Of a stretch of 8,311 nucleotides of DNA, positions 1 to 5,682 are shown piece by piece. The notes under the pieces were generated by a model that did no database searches, had not been told where the DNA came from, and saw only the letters and a program-made list of their open reading frames with translations. The position numbers and the translations under genes are program-made. Source of the DNA: Desulfobacterales bacterium. GTDB lineage: Bacteria > Desulfobacterota > DSM-4660 > Desulfatiglandales > Desulfatiglandaceae. The stretch is from assembly GCA_022013615.1 (NCBI GenBank), contig JAKLQB010000400.1:1-8311 (forward strand), read 5' to 3'. Within the stretch, counting starts at the first letter, position 1. Each line of letters opens with the position of its first letter.

Positions 1-87
1 AACGCAGTAGAAAATGTACCAATATATGGTGCTGGTAATTTGAATATAATAATATTGACAATATTAAGCATAACTCTCTATTATTAA
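1..87 (+). CDS. Possible C-terminal tail of an upstream gene (partial)
   Basis: Frame 1 is open from the window edge to a TAA at 85-87, while the other two forward frames stop within the first 40 bases. The 28 residues would end a protein: a short polar part with the motif VPIYGAG, then a hydrophobic stretch rich in Ile and Leu (IIILTILSI) and a final pair of tyrosines. This resembles a C-terminal membrane anchor or a VP/IP-type CTERM sorting tail, but the usual terminal basic cluster is absent. A stretch this short can be open by chance in AT-rich DNA, and it overlaps a predicted promoter. The sequence to the left would decide. Confidence 0.25.
   Translation, partial: NAVENVPIYGAGNLNIIILTILSITLYY
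50..66. repeat. 17-bp perfect palindrome TAATATTGACAATATTA
   Basis: Two 8-bp arms (TAATATTG and CAATATTA) flank a central A. The palindrome contains the TTGACA of the predicted promoter at 55-84, so it could be an operator that hides the -35 box. No regulator is encoded nearby. The match is exact, but the function is a guess and palindromes are easier to find in AT-rich sequence. Confidence 0.4.
55..84 (+). promoter_or_regulatory. Predicted sigma-70 promoter for the LysM gene
   Basis: A perfect -35 box TTGACA (55-60) is followed after 18 bp by TATTAT (79-84), a 5 of 6 match to the -10 consensus. Transcription would begin near position 91 and give a leader of about 130 nt before the LysM start codon. 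The boxes are visible; activity is inferred, and AT-rich DNA gives false matches. Confidence 0.4.
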
Positions 88-220
88 ATCAACGTTAGGG
101 TTAACCGTGACCCATGGAACTTTGAACCTGAGCAGTTAGTGTCTGAACGAAAGCTAGGGATTTTTTCCAAGATCAAGTCGAAGATCCCGGACTTTGAGCG
201 GGGGAAGGCGAAAATAAAAG

Positions 221-1969
221 ATGATATCGCGCATTCTAAAACATGGTTTCCGTGGTTTTTGCACTGTTCTGCTGGGCATTTCTTGCCTGGGAGTGTCCCA
301 GGCCCAGGAGGCGGAAGAAACCTATTCCATATCCCTGACAAAGACGGCGGGAATAGAAAAGGATCTCTATGAGGTTGATAACAAGAAGGTCCTGACAGAA
401 GAATATACTATAAAAGAGGGGGAATGGGTATGGCAAATCCTGAGACAAAAGGGCCTGTTGGAACAGCGAAATTTGTCTGAAATACTTTCTGTTCTCCAGG
501 CGCTGAACGCATCCTTAGGCAGCCTGGACCTGGTCCATCCGGGAGAGAAAATAATTATACCACTTAAAATTGCCCCAGTCGCAGGGACTTCTGTTATTGC
601 AACCTCTCCCCCACCCGTAAAGGTCTCGCTTGCGGATCTGAAGGATGTAGATCTTGAAAACTACACGGTTGAAACTGGAGACAGCCTAACCCGCATTATC
701 AAAGGACGCTATGATATTCCCAAAGATTATTTATATGGGGAGTATCTTGGAATGATCAAAAAATTAAACCCATCCATCCGGGATTTGAATATCATCCACC
801 CGGGGCAAAAGATCAAACTGCCTGTCTACTCTCCTGAAGTTGTGAGAAAACCCATTAAGATGGCAATGTCACAGGAATCTGAAGAAAAAAAAGAGTATGT
901 GAAAGAAGATAAAACAAAAGGTTCTGTGTCTGATGATCTTGGTGTCATATTTACTGAAATGGGAGAGGAATGGGTTAAAACCGGTGAGCATTTCATCCCG
1001 TTAAAGTCAGGCAGTCAGATAGATCTCAAGGCGGTATCTTTTCCCATTCTCAACCTTCAAAACGGTTTGAGGGTGATGGTGGACCTCAACAATAAACTCC
1101 CCGATAAGATGGCAAAGCTTATAGAATCAAGCTGGGGAAATTACCGGGTTCTCCATCTTGTGGAAAGCGATAATCTTAGGTCTGCCTTAGACAAGATTTT
1201 GGAGGTGTGCAACTACCCCAAGGTATCCAAAATGGGTGAGGCGCTTGAACTGGGGGGAGACATCCCTATTCGGATCACAGCCGACTGGATTGTAAAACTT
1301 TCCGAAAAACAATCACATAACAGACCGGGATTTGTAGTCATTAACCTCAATGAAAGCCCTGTCACGAATACACCCTGGATGATTAAAGAATACCTGAATA
1401 GTCTGGGAGTAAAAGTCATTGACTACCCACAGGGTGATGCTAAGGGAACAGAGGCGGCGGAAAATGCGGCAACATTAAAGGGGGGAGGAGAACCTGCATC
1501 ACTCATAAGGGCGTTATTGGACCTCACAGGCCGGTCTTATTCTACCGAGGTGGAGATTCCTGTTTATCAAAGGCAAAAGGCCGGCTTCAAATTGATTATC
1601 AAGGCTGACTTCTTCCTGAAGATCAAAGGAAGAGATGCTATCATTGATCTGATCGGTCTGGCCCCGGAAATGATCTCTCTTTTAGAAGACCATAAGTTTT
1701 CAGTCCTCTCAATGGCAAACGAAAAAGACCCGTTGGCCATGGTTTCCATGACCCTCGAGTTTCTGGATATTGAATCTCAAAATGGTCCCCATTCCTTTAT
1801 GGCTGAGAACAGAGATGATTCAAGAAATGTTAAATTGACTTTGCCAGGAGTCGTCTTTCCCGATTCGCGGGGAAATCCGGTTCTTGCGACCCCGCTTATC
1901 CTGCCTGAAGAAATTGCGGCATTTTTATCAAAACGAGCCTACAGGATTTTGCCATTATCGTTTTCCTGA
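221..1969 (+). CDS. Secreted protein with two LysM domains and an unrecognised C-terminal region
   Basis: The product has 582 residues. Residues 1-29 form a Sec signal peptide with basic residues, a hydrophobic core and a likely cleavage after VSQA, so the protein is periplasmic or cell-surface. Two LysM modules follow, at about 62-115 and 148-201, each ending in a typical HPGEK/HPGQK-I-x-x-P segment; such modules bind peptidoglycan or other N-acetylglucosamine polymers. A charged linker rich in Lys and Glu spans about 210-235. The remaining roughly 340 residues match no domain I recognise. There is no catalytic motif of the NlpC/P60 or M23 peptidases, so an enzymatic role is not supported. 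The start is firm: an in-frame TAA lies at 215-217, and a purine-rich GGGGGAAGG at 200-208 can serve as ribosome binding site, although the spacing is long at 12 nt. The gene stands alone, with a 390-bp spacer after it. Confidence 0.85.
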   Translation: MISRILKHGFRGFCTVLLGISCLGVSQAQEAEETYSISLTKTAGIEKDLYEVDNKKVLTEEYTIKEGEWVWQILRQKGLLEQRNLSEILSVLQALNASLGSLDLVHPGEKIIIPLKIAPVAGTSVIATSPPPVKVSLADLKDVDLENYTVETGDSLTRIIKGRYDIPKDYLYGEYLGMIKKLNPSIRDLNIIHPGQKIKLPVYSPEVVRKPIKMAMSQESEEKKEYVKEDKTKGSVSDDLGVIFTEMGEEWVKTGEHFIPLKSGSQIDLKAVSFPILNLQNGLRVMVDLNNKLPDKMAKLIESSWGNYRVLHLVESDNLRSALDKILEVCNYPKVSKMGEALELGGDIPIRITADWIVKLSEKQSHNRPGFVVINLNESPVTNTPWMIKEYLNSLGVKVIDYPQGDAKGTEAAENAATLKGGGEPASLIRALLDLTGRSYSTEVEIPVYQRQKAGFKLIIKADFFLKIKGRDAIIDLIGLAPEMISLLEDHKFSVLSMANEKDPLAMVSMTLEFLDIESQNGPHSFMAENRDDSRNVKLTLPGVVFPDSRGNPVLATPLILPEEIAAFLSKRAYRILPLSFS

Positions 1970-2020
1970 GGCTATACACCAAAACTTTATTGAATCCTAA
2001 CCCGAACGAGCCGGAATCAA

Positions 2021-2052
2021 ATTGAATATTGACTATTGAATATTGACTATTT
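2021..2052. repeat. Tandem repeat ATTGAATATTGACT x2
   Basis: Two identical 14-bp units occupy 2021-2034 and 2035-2048, followed by the start of a third. The core ATTGACT recurs as a degenerate array at 4605-4639, so this belongs to a family dispersed in the spacers. It begins 51 bp after the LysM stop codon. Confidence 0.75.
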
Positions 2053-2091
2053 GTGGAAGTCGCTTCGCTCTGTTGTTTTGAAAAATAAAGG

Positions 2092-2190
2092 AACATCTCA
2101 ATAAGCCCGGGCATTCCGACTGCTTCCCCCTTTTGCAAAGGGGGATTGAGGGGGATTTTTTCTAATATAGCCCGAACTTATTGAGAACTT
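2092..2190. mobile_element. MITE-like inverted-repeat element with internal hairpin
   Basis: Terminal arms of 21 bp (2092-2112 and 2170-2190) are inverted copies with 17 of 21 positions matching, including a perfect 10-bp core TCTCAATAAG / CTTATTGAGA. The 99-bp element encloses a second hairpin (2126-2144). It carries no gene, as expected of a miniature element that depends on a transposase elsewhere. The right-arm 13-mer AACTTATTGAGAA (2175-2187) recurs exactly at 7582-7594, supporting a dispersed family. No clear target-site duplication is seen, so mobility is inferred only. Confidence 0.5.
2125..2161 (+). terminator. G/C-tract hairpin, possible terminator or REP-like palindrome
   Basis: CCCCCTTT (2126-2133) pairs perfectly with AAAGGGGG (2137-2144) around a 3-nt loop. 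A second GGGGGA (2150-2155) can pair instead with TCCCCC (2125-2130) and is followed directly by six T (2156-2161), which would make a rho-independent terminator for the + strand about 190 bp after the LysM gene. Hairpins of this C-tract/G-tract type are common dispersed intergenic palindromes in several phyla, so a REP-like identity is equally possible. Confidence 0.4.
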
Positions 2191-2271
2191 ACAAAATAAA
2201 ATAATAAATAGGTAGAATTCCTTAAATATTCAATCGTTTAAAATAGCGAAATTACACCTTTTAAATTTTTT

Positions 2272-2289
2272 GCCACAAAATGCACGAAA
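2272..2289 (-). repeat. Dispersed repeat TTTCGTGCATTTTGTGGC, minus-strand copy
   Basis: Read on the minus strand, this 18-mer matches 15 of 18 positions of the plus-strand sequence at 4718-4735. Both copies lie in spacers, in opposite orientation, within AT-rich flanks. No function can be assigned. Confidence 0.4.
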
Positions 2290-2300
2290 TTGATTATTAA

Positions 2301-2332
2301 GGGCCTAAGGGCCTAATTGAGCGATGCTCAAT
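2301..2332 (+). repeat. Direct repeat GGGCCTAA x2 followed by a 7-bp hairpin
   Basis: Two exact copies of GGGCCTAA (2301-2316) adjoin a hairpin with stem ATTGAGC/GCTCAAT (2316-2322 and 2326-2332) and a 3-nt loop. The hairpin ends 14 bp before the GGAGGAG ribosome binding site of the next gene, so it would lie in the 5' leader if transcription starts upstream. A regulatory role is possible but unsupported. No convincing promoter was found in 2191-2345. Confidence 0.45.
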
Positions 2333-2359
2333 AAAACGATTTAGACGGAGGAGAATCAA

Positions 2360-3811
2360 ATGGCTTTGATGACACCGGAACAATTTGAAGACAGCTTGAA
2401 AGAAGTTAAACCCCGGATTTTCATGAATGGGAAACGGGTGGAAAATGTCCTGGAGAACCGGAACACCCGAACTGTTGTGGAGGCCAATAAGGCAAGTTAT
2501 GAATGGGCCCTGGACCCAAGGTACAAGGATATTATGACATGCTATTCACCGCTTATTGATGATGTAGTGAATCGTTATACCTATGTAAGCGCCAGCAATG
2601 AGGACCTTGTAAAAAAGGCTGAGGCTGGCACTTTCACCGCAGAGATGCTGGGTACATGCATATACCGTTGCGTGGGATATGATTCCTTCCACTCTCTGGC
2701 CAGCACCACCTGGGAGATGGACAGAGATTTGGGAACAGAGTACCGTCCGCGATTTATGAAATACCTGAAGATGGTGCAGACAAAGGATCTTTCCGTGGCC
2801 GGTGCATTGACCGAGGCGAGGGGCAGCCGGAGCAAAAAGACCCTGGACTGGAAAGACCCGTATCTCTCGCTAAAGATCGTCGATAAGAACAAGGACGGTA
2901 TTGTTGTGCGAGGTGCCAAGATTAACATTAGCGGTGCTTATGCAAGCCATGAAATGGTAGTTTTGCCCCAGGCAGCCCATTTCAAGGGCGAAGAAGATTA
3001 CGCTGTGGCATTTGCTACCCCGGTGGATGCCAAGGGAATCACCTTTGTGTGCCAGTATACCCCCTATTCTGCTGAAAGGGATTTGGCTGACGATATTGAG
3101 GAACTGGGAAATCCCGTGTTCGGACAGCGCGAGACAGCCCTTGTGGTCTTTGATGATGTATTTGTTCCCTGGGACCGGGTCTTTCATTGTGGGGAATATC
3201 AATATTCCGTAAAATTAGTGACCCGTTTTGCCAGGACCCATCGTATGACCTGCGGCGGAACATGCAAGGTGGGCTTTATGAACCAGATCATTGGGGCATC
3301 AAAGCTGATTCAAGAATACAAAGGGTTGGATAAGGCCGCCCATATCAATGAGGAGTTGGCGGAGATGGTGGTTTTGAGAGAGACCGGCAGGGCTTGCGGG
3401 ATGGCTGCTGCCTACAAAGGAACAGAAGAGCCTGAGGGCTCTGGCGTGTTCCTTCCGGATGAATTGATGGGCAACGTCTCCAAGTTGAATGTATGCAATG
3501 CCTTCTGGCGGGTAATGGCACTGGCCGGAGATATAGGCGGAGGTCTGATTGTCACACTGCCCTCCCTCAAGGAACTTAAAAATCCTGAAGTAAAGGATTA
3601 TGTCGAGGAATTCTATAGCTTTGGGTCTGATGAACCCACAGAAAACATCATGAAGGTACACAAACTCCTGCAGAACTGGACAGCCGGTCTCCACGGCGTG
3701 GGCACCTGGCACGGTGCCGGACCTGTTATGGCCCAGAAGATCATGCTTCAAAGGGTCATTGACTATGGACGTGAGAAAGAGCTGGTAAAGCGAACATTGA
3801 AACTTAAATGA
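2360..3811 (+). CDS. 4-hydroxybutyryl-CoA dehydratase-like flavoprotein (HpaB/AbfD family)
   Basis: The 483 residues are close to the length of characterised 4-hydroxybutyryl-CoA dehydratase (AbfD), a cytoplasmic FAD and [4Fe-4S] enzyme that dehydrates 4-hydroxybutyryl-CoA to crotonyl-CoA by a radical mechanism. Family signs are the N-terminal MTPEQFEDSLK and PRIFMNGK, the GTCIYRCVGYD motif with Cys100 and Cys104, and VVFDDVFVPWDRVF near 262-275. The segment from His294 to Cys302 (THRMTCGGTCKVG) would supply the other two cluster ligands, and Glu258 and Ser191 match known active-site positions. However, from memory of AbfD, the catalytic Tyr296 position is Cys298 here, one residue is inserted before the ligand Cys, and the Glu455 position is Met457. 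The substrate may therefore differ. The start is strongly supported by GGAGGAG (2347-2353) six bases before ATG. A nitroreductase follows after 135 bp; no CoA-transferase, CoA-ligase or other 4-hydroxybutyrate pathway gene is present. Confidence 0.85.
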   Translation: MALMTPEQFEDSLKEVKPRIFMNGKRVENVLENRNTRTVVEANKASYEWALDPRYKDIMTCYSPLIDDVVNRYTYVSASNEDLVKKAEAGTFTAEMLGTCIYRCVGYDSFHSLASTTWEMDRDLGTEYRPRFMKYLKMVQTKDLSVAGALTEARGSRSKKTLDWKDPYLSLKIVDKNKDGIVVRGAKINISGAYASHEMVVLPQAAHFKGEEDYAVAFATPVDAKGITFVCQYTPYSAERDLADDIEELGNPVFGQRETALVVFDDVFVPWDRVFHCGEYQYSVKLVTRFARTHRMTCGGTCKVGFMNQIIGASKLIQEYKGLDKAAHINEELAEMVVLRETGRACGMAAAYKGTEEPEGSGVFLPDELMGNVSKLNVCNAFWRVMALAGDIGGGLIVTLPSLKELKNPEVKDYVEEFYSFGSDEPTENIMKVHKLLQNWTAGLHGVGTWHGAGPVMAQKIMLQRVIDYGREKELVKRTLKLK

Positions 3812-3840
3812 AAAGAGAAACAAGGTCGAGTTGTCAAATC

Positions 3841-3897
3841 GTTGAGTCGTCGAGTTGTGAAAAACCATTACTTAAACACTTAACTCAACCACTCAAC
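3841..3897. repeat. Inverted array of GTTGAG/CTCAAC motifs
   Basis: The left arm 3841-3856 and right arm 3882-3897 are inverted copies matching at 14 of 16 positions, separated by 25 bp. The left side is itself a run of related motifs (GTCGAGTTG, GTTGAGTCG, from about 3825). It could fold into a hairpin between the two flavoprotein genes, but no T-run follows, so a terminator is not supported. Confidence 0.55.
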
Positions 3898-3929
3898 TTT
3901 AGATCACTTTAGACACTTTAGATCACTTG
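3895..3929 (+). repeat. CACTTTAGAT tandem array upstream of the nitroreductase
   Basis: Units of 9-10 bp (AACTTTAGAT, CACTTTAGA, CACTTTAGAT, then a partial CACTTG) run head to tail. The array ends with CACTTGTTTCAT, only a few bases before the GGAG ribosome binding site at 3936-3939. A longer array of the same unit at 4752-4799 ends almost identically, with CACTTTGTTTCAT. Confidence 0.75.
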
Positions 3930-3946
3930 TTTCATGGAGTCGCAGC

Positions 3947-4609
3947 ATGGATCTTCTAAAGGCAATTGAAGAAAGAAGGAGCACACGGGGCTTTCTTGAT
4001 AAACCCGTGGGCAGGGATACCCTTGAAACACTTCTCCGACTTGCAACACAGGCCCCATCTGCAATAAACCTGCAGCCGTGGGAATTTGTCGTTGTATCGG
4101 GTGAAGAGAGGAAGCGGTTGAGCCGGGTTCTGGTAAAAAGGATGAGGGAAAAGAATATCTCATGTGGGCCGGGAGCTACGAGGCCTCTCCCTGAATATTT
4201 TGTGGAAAGACAGAAGGAGCTTCTTAATGTGATGCTCCCGCACCTGCCAGAGCAAAAGTCTTTTCAGGATTTTATCAATGAAGGAAGCTGTAATTTCTAT
4301 GGGGCACCCACTGCAATCATTATTACCATCGACGATGTGTTTTCAAGCGCACGGTTGACAGATATCGGCATTGTTGTGGGTTACCTTGTGCTGGCAGCCC
4401 ATGACCTTGGGTTAGGGACCTGCCCGATCGGCCTGATCACAGCATTTGATGAGGACATAAAAGAGGAATTGAGCCTCCCTGAAGAGAAGCATGTGGTCAT
4501 CGGCGTGGCCGTGGGTTACAGGGACCCTGACGCCTCCATTAACCAGCCTAAATCAGAGAGGGCCTCCTTGAACGATATGGTCAAATGGCGGGGGCAGTCC
4601 AATGATTGA
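3947..4609 (+). CDS. Nitroreductase family protein (FMN-dependent NAD(P)H oxidoreductase)
   Basis: This 220-residue cytoplasmic flavoprotein has the features of the nitroreductase fold: RRSTRGF at 10-16 for FMN phosphate binding, APSAINLQPWEF at 36-47, and LGLGTCPIG at 154-162 with GVAVGY at 186-191 near the C-terminus. Length is normal for the family. Members reduce nitroaromatics, quinones, flavins or enoates with NAD(P)H, and the sequence does not reveal which. The GGAG at 3936-3939 lies 7 bases before ATG and fixes the start. It follows the dehydratase-like gene on the same strand by 135 bp of repeats, so co-transcription is possible but not shown. Its TGA stop (4607-4609) lies inside the first unit of an ATTGACT repeat array, so repeat DNA begins within the end of the coding sequence. 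Confidence 0.9.
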   Translation: MDLLKAIEERRSTRGFLDKPVGRDTLETLLRLATQAPSAINLQPWEFVVVSGEERKRLSRVLVKRMREKNISCGPGATRPLPEYFVERQKELLNVMLPHLPEQKSFQDFINEGSCNFYGAPTAIIITIDDVFSSARLTDIGIVVGYLVLAAHDLGLGTCPIGLITAFDEDIKEELSLPEEKHVVIGVAVGYRDPDASINQPKSERASLNDMVKWRGQSND

Positions 4610-4639
4610 CTATTTTCGATTGACTATTGACTATTAACT
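4605..4639 (+). repeat. Degenerate ATTGACT array overlapping the nitroreductase stop codon
   Basis: Exact ATTGACT units lie at 4605-4611, 4619-4625 and 4626-4632, with ATTTTCG between the first two and a final ATTAACT at 4633-4639. The nitroreductase stop codon is inside the first unit. The same heptamer forms the tandem repeat at 2021-2052. The following TGATGAACTCGTAAAAAGTC (4641-4660) also looks like a familiar dispersed intergenic sequence, but no second copy occurs here. Confidence 0.65.
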
Positions 4640-4717
4640 TTGATGAACTCGTAAAAAGTCCGAATTTGTGTTTCTTGCGTCCATAACTATTAGATATTCC
4701 AATATATAAAATATTCT

Positions 4718-4735
4718 TTTTGTGTATTTTGTGCC
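4718..4735 (+). repeat. Dispersed repeat TTTTGTGTATTTTGTGCC, plus-strand copy
   Basis: Matches 15 of 18 positions with the minus-strand copy at 2272-2289. It sits in a spacer between the ATTGACT array and the CACTTTAG array. Confidence 0.4.
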
Positions 4736-4751
4736 TTTTTGCGGCTATTTC

Positions 4752-4799
4752 AACTTTAGTCACTTTAGATCACTTTAGTCACTTTAGTTCACTTTGTTT
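4752..4799 (+). repeat. CACTTTAG(A)T tandem array upstream of the patatin gene
   Basis: Five units of 9-10 bp run head to tail: AACTTTAGT, CACTTTAGAT, CACTTTAGT, CACTTTAGTT and CACTTTGTTT. The array ends 13 bp before the GGGGGT ribosome binding site of the next gene. It shares unit and right-hand end (CACTT(T)GTTTCAT) with the array at 3895-3929. Confidence 0.8.
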
Positions 4800-4812
4800 C
4801 ATCGAATTCTCT

Positions 4813-4818
4813 GGGGGT
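4813..4818 (+). promoter_or_regulatory. Ribosome binding site GGGGGT fixing a TTG start
   Basis: GGGGGT lies six bases before the TTG at 4825-4827. An in-frame ATG exists at 4720 without such a site, and using it would translate the repeat array. TTG 4825 is therefore the better start. Confidence 0.6.
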
Positions 4819-4824
4819 AATAGT

Positions 4825-5682
4825 TTGACTGATGCTCGTGTGGGCGTGGCCTTTTCCTCGGGATTTTTTGGGTTCTTTGCTCATGCAGGATTCCTGGCTG
4901 CACAGCGGGAGCTTGGGATTTTGCCGTCGGCATATGCAGGGGCCAGTTCCGGGGCCATTGTCGCTGCAATGGCCGCATGCGGCATGAGCGATCACGCAAT
5001 AAAGGATATGCTCTTCGGTCTGAAAAAGGAGCACTTCTGGGACCCTGATCCATGGCATTATATCTTGAGAAAGGCCCTGAGCTTATTCAGGGGTTATACG
5101 GGGTATCTTAAAGGAGATGGATTTGCCTGCCTTCTAAAGAAACTGCCTGTAATGCAAATCGAGGGATGTGAAAGACCTCTGGCCATTGCAGCCACTAATC
5201 TCACTGAGGGAAAGGAGGCCATCTTTACCAGGGGAAACTTGATAAAGGCCATTCAGGCATCCGGTGCTGTTCCGATGCTTTTCAAACCCGTTGAAATTGA
5301 TGGATCGCTTTACGTGGATGGCGGGATAACCAACAAGTGCCCTTTGAAGGCACTGGCAGATCTCGTGGATCTAAAAACAATTATTGTTCATTTTATTGCG
5401 TCTGAAAACATGGAAAAGGGCGTGCATGGTTTCTTAGGCAAGAGAATGACACCCTGGCATATCCAATATCTTGCCGTCAATATTGCCCGGCAGGAGGCAT
5501 ACCAGAGGCAATTGGAGATAGTGCGCATGCGAGGGATTGAGGTTATCGAGGTGAGAACAAATGCGCCAAGCCTGGGACCGGATAAGCTACACAGGGGTCC
5601 GGCAGCTTACAATAGCGCCAAAGCTACTGCCTTGGAAGTTTTATCAAACCACTTTCCTCATCATTTAAACAGCAAATCATAG
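4825..5682 (+). CDS. Patatin-like phospholipase family protein
   Basis: From the TTG start the product is 285 residues. Patatin-like enzymes are serine lipid acyl hydrolases with a Ser-Asp dyad. The nucleophile elbow is GASSG with Ser41, and the Asp is in YVDGG (Asp165). The conserved SGAVPMLFKPV stretch at about 146-156 and a final domain with the NIARQEAYQRQ helix also fit. No signal peptide or membrane segment is seen, so it is probably cytoplasmic or peripheral to the inner membrane. One feature is odd: the oxyanion-hole motif, usually GGGxRG before an AHxG stretch, reads SSGFFGFFAHAG (residues 11-22), so two glycines and the basic residue are missing. Activity is therefore uncertain. The frame stays open upstream to an ATG at 4720, but that part only translates repeats. 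The 3' end overlaps the 3' end of radA by 22 bp. Confidence 0.85.
   Translation: MTDARVGVAFSSGFFGFFAHAGFLAAQRELGILPSAYAGASSGAIVAAMAACGMSDHAIKDMLFGLKKEHFWDPDPWHYILRKALSLFRGYTGYLKGDGFACLLKKLPVMQIEGCERPLAIAATNLTEGKEAIFTRGNLIKAIQASGAVPMLFKPVEIDGSLYVDGGITNKCPLKALADLVDLKTIIVHFIASENMEKGVHGFLGKRMTPWHIQYLAVNIARQEAYQRQLEIVRMRGIEVIEVRTNAPSLGPDKLHRGPAAYNSAKATALEVLSNHFPHHLNSKS

Noticed and set aside
139..372. 77-codon plus-strand frame with a GTG start
   Set aside because: It overlaps the LysM gene start in another frame, and its second half is out-of-frame signal-peptide coding sequence.
1896..2138. 80-codon minus-strand frame
   Set aside because: It consists largely of the spacer repeats and the antisense end of the LysM gene.
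3299..3868. 189-codon open frame on the minus strand
   Set aside because: It lies antisense to the well-supported dehydratase-like gene, runs into repeat DNA, and has no recognisable domain or ribosome binding site.
4675..4710. Promoter for the patatin gene (TTGCGT and TATAAA)
   Set aside because: The spacing is 24 bp, too long for a sigma-70 promoter, and AT-rich DNA gives such matches by chance.
2021..4799. Short repeats considered as a CRISPR array
   Set aside because: Units are 7-14 bp, directly adjacent without unique spacers, and there are no cas genes.
4720..4824. 35-codon N-terminal extension of the patatin gene from ATG 4720
   Set aside because: It would translate the CACTTTAG array and has no ribosome binding site, while TTG 4825 has GGGGGT at good spacing and matches the family's start.
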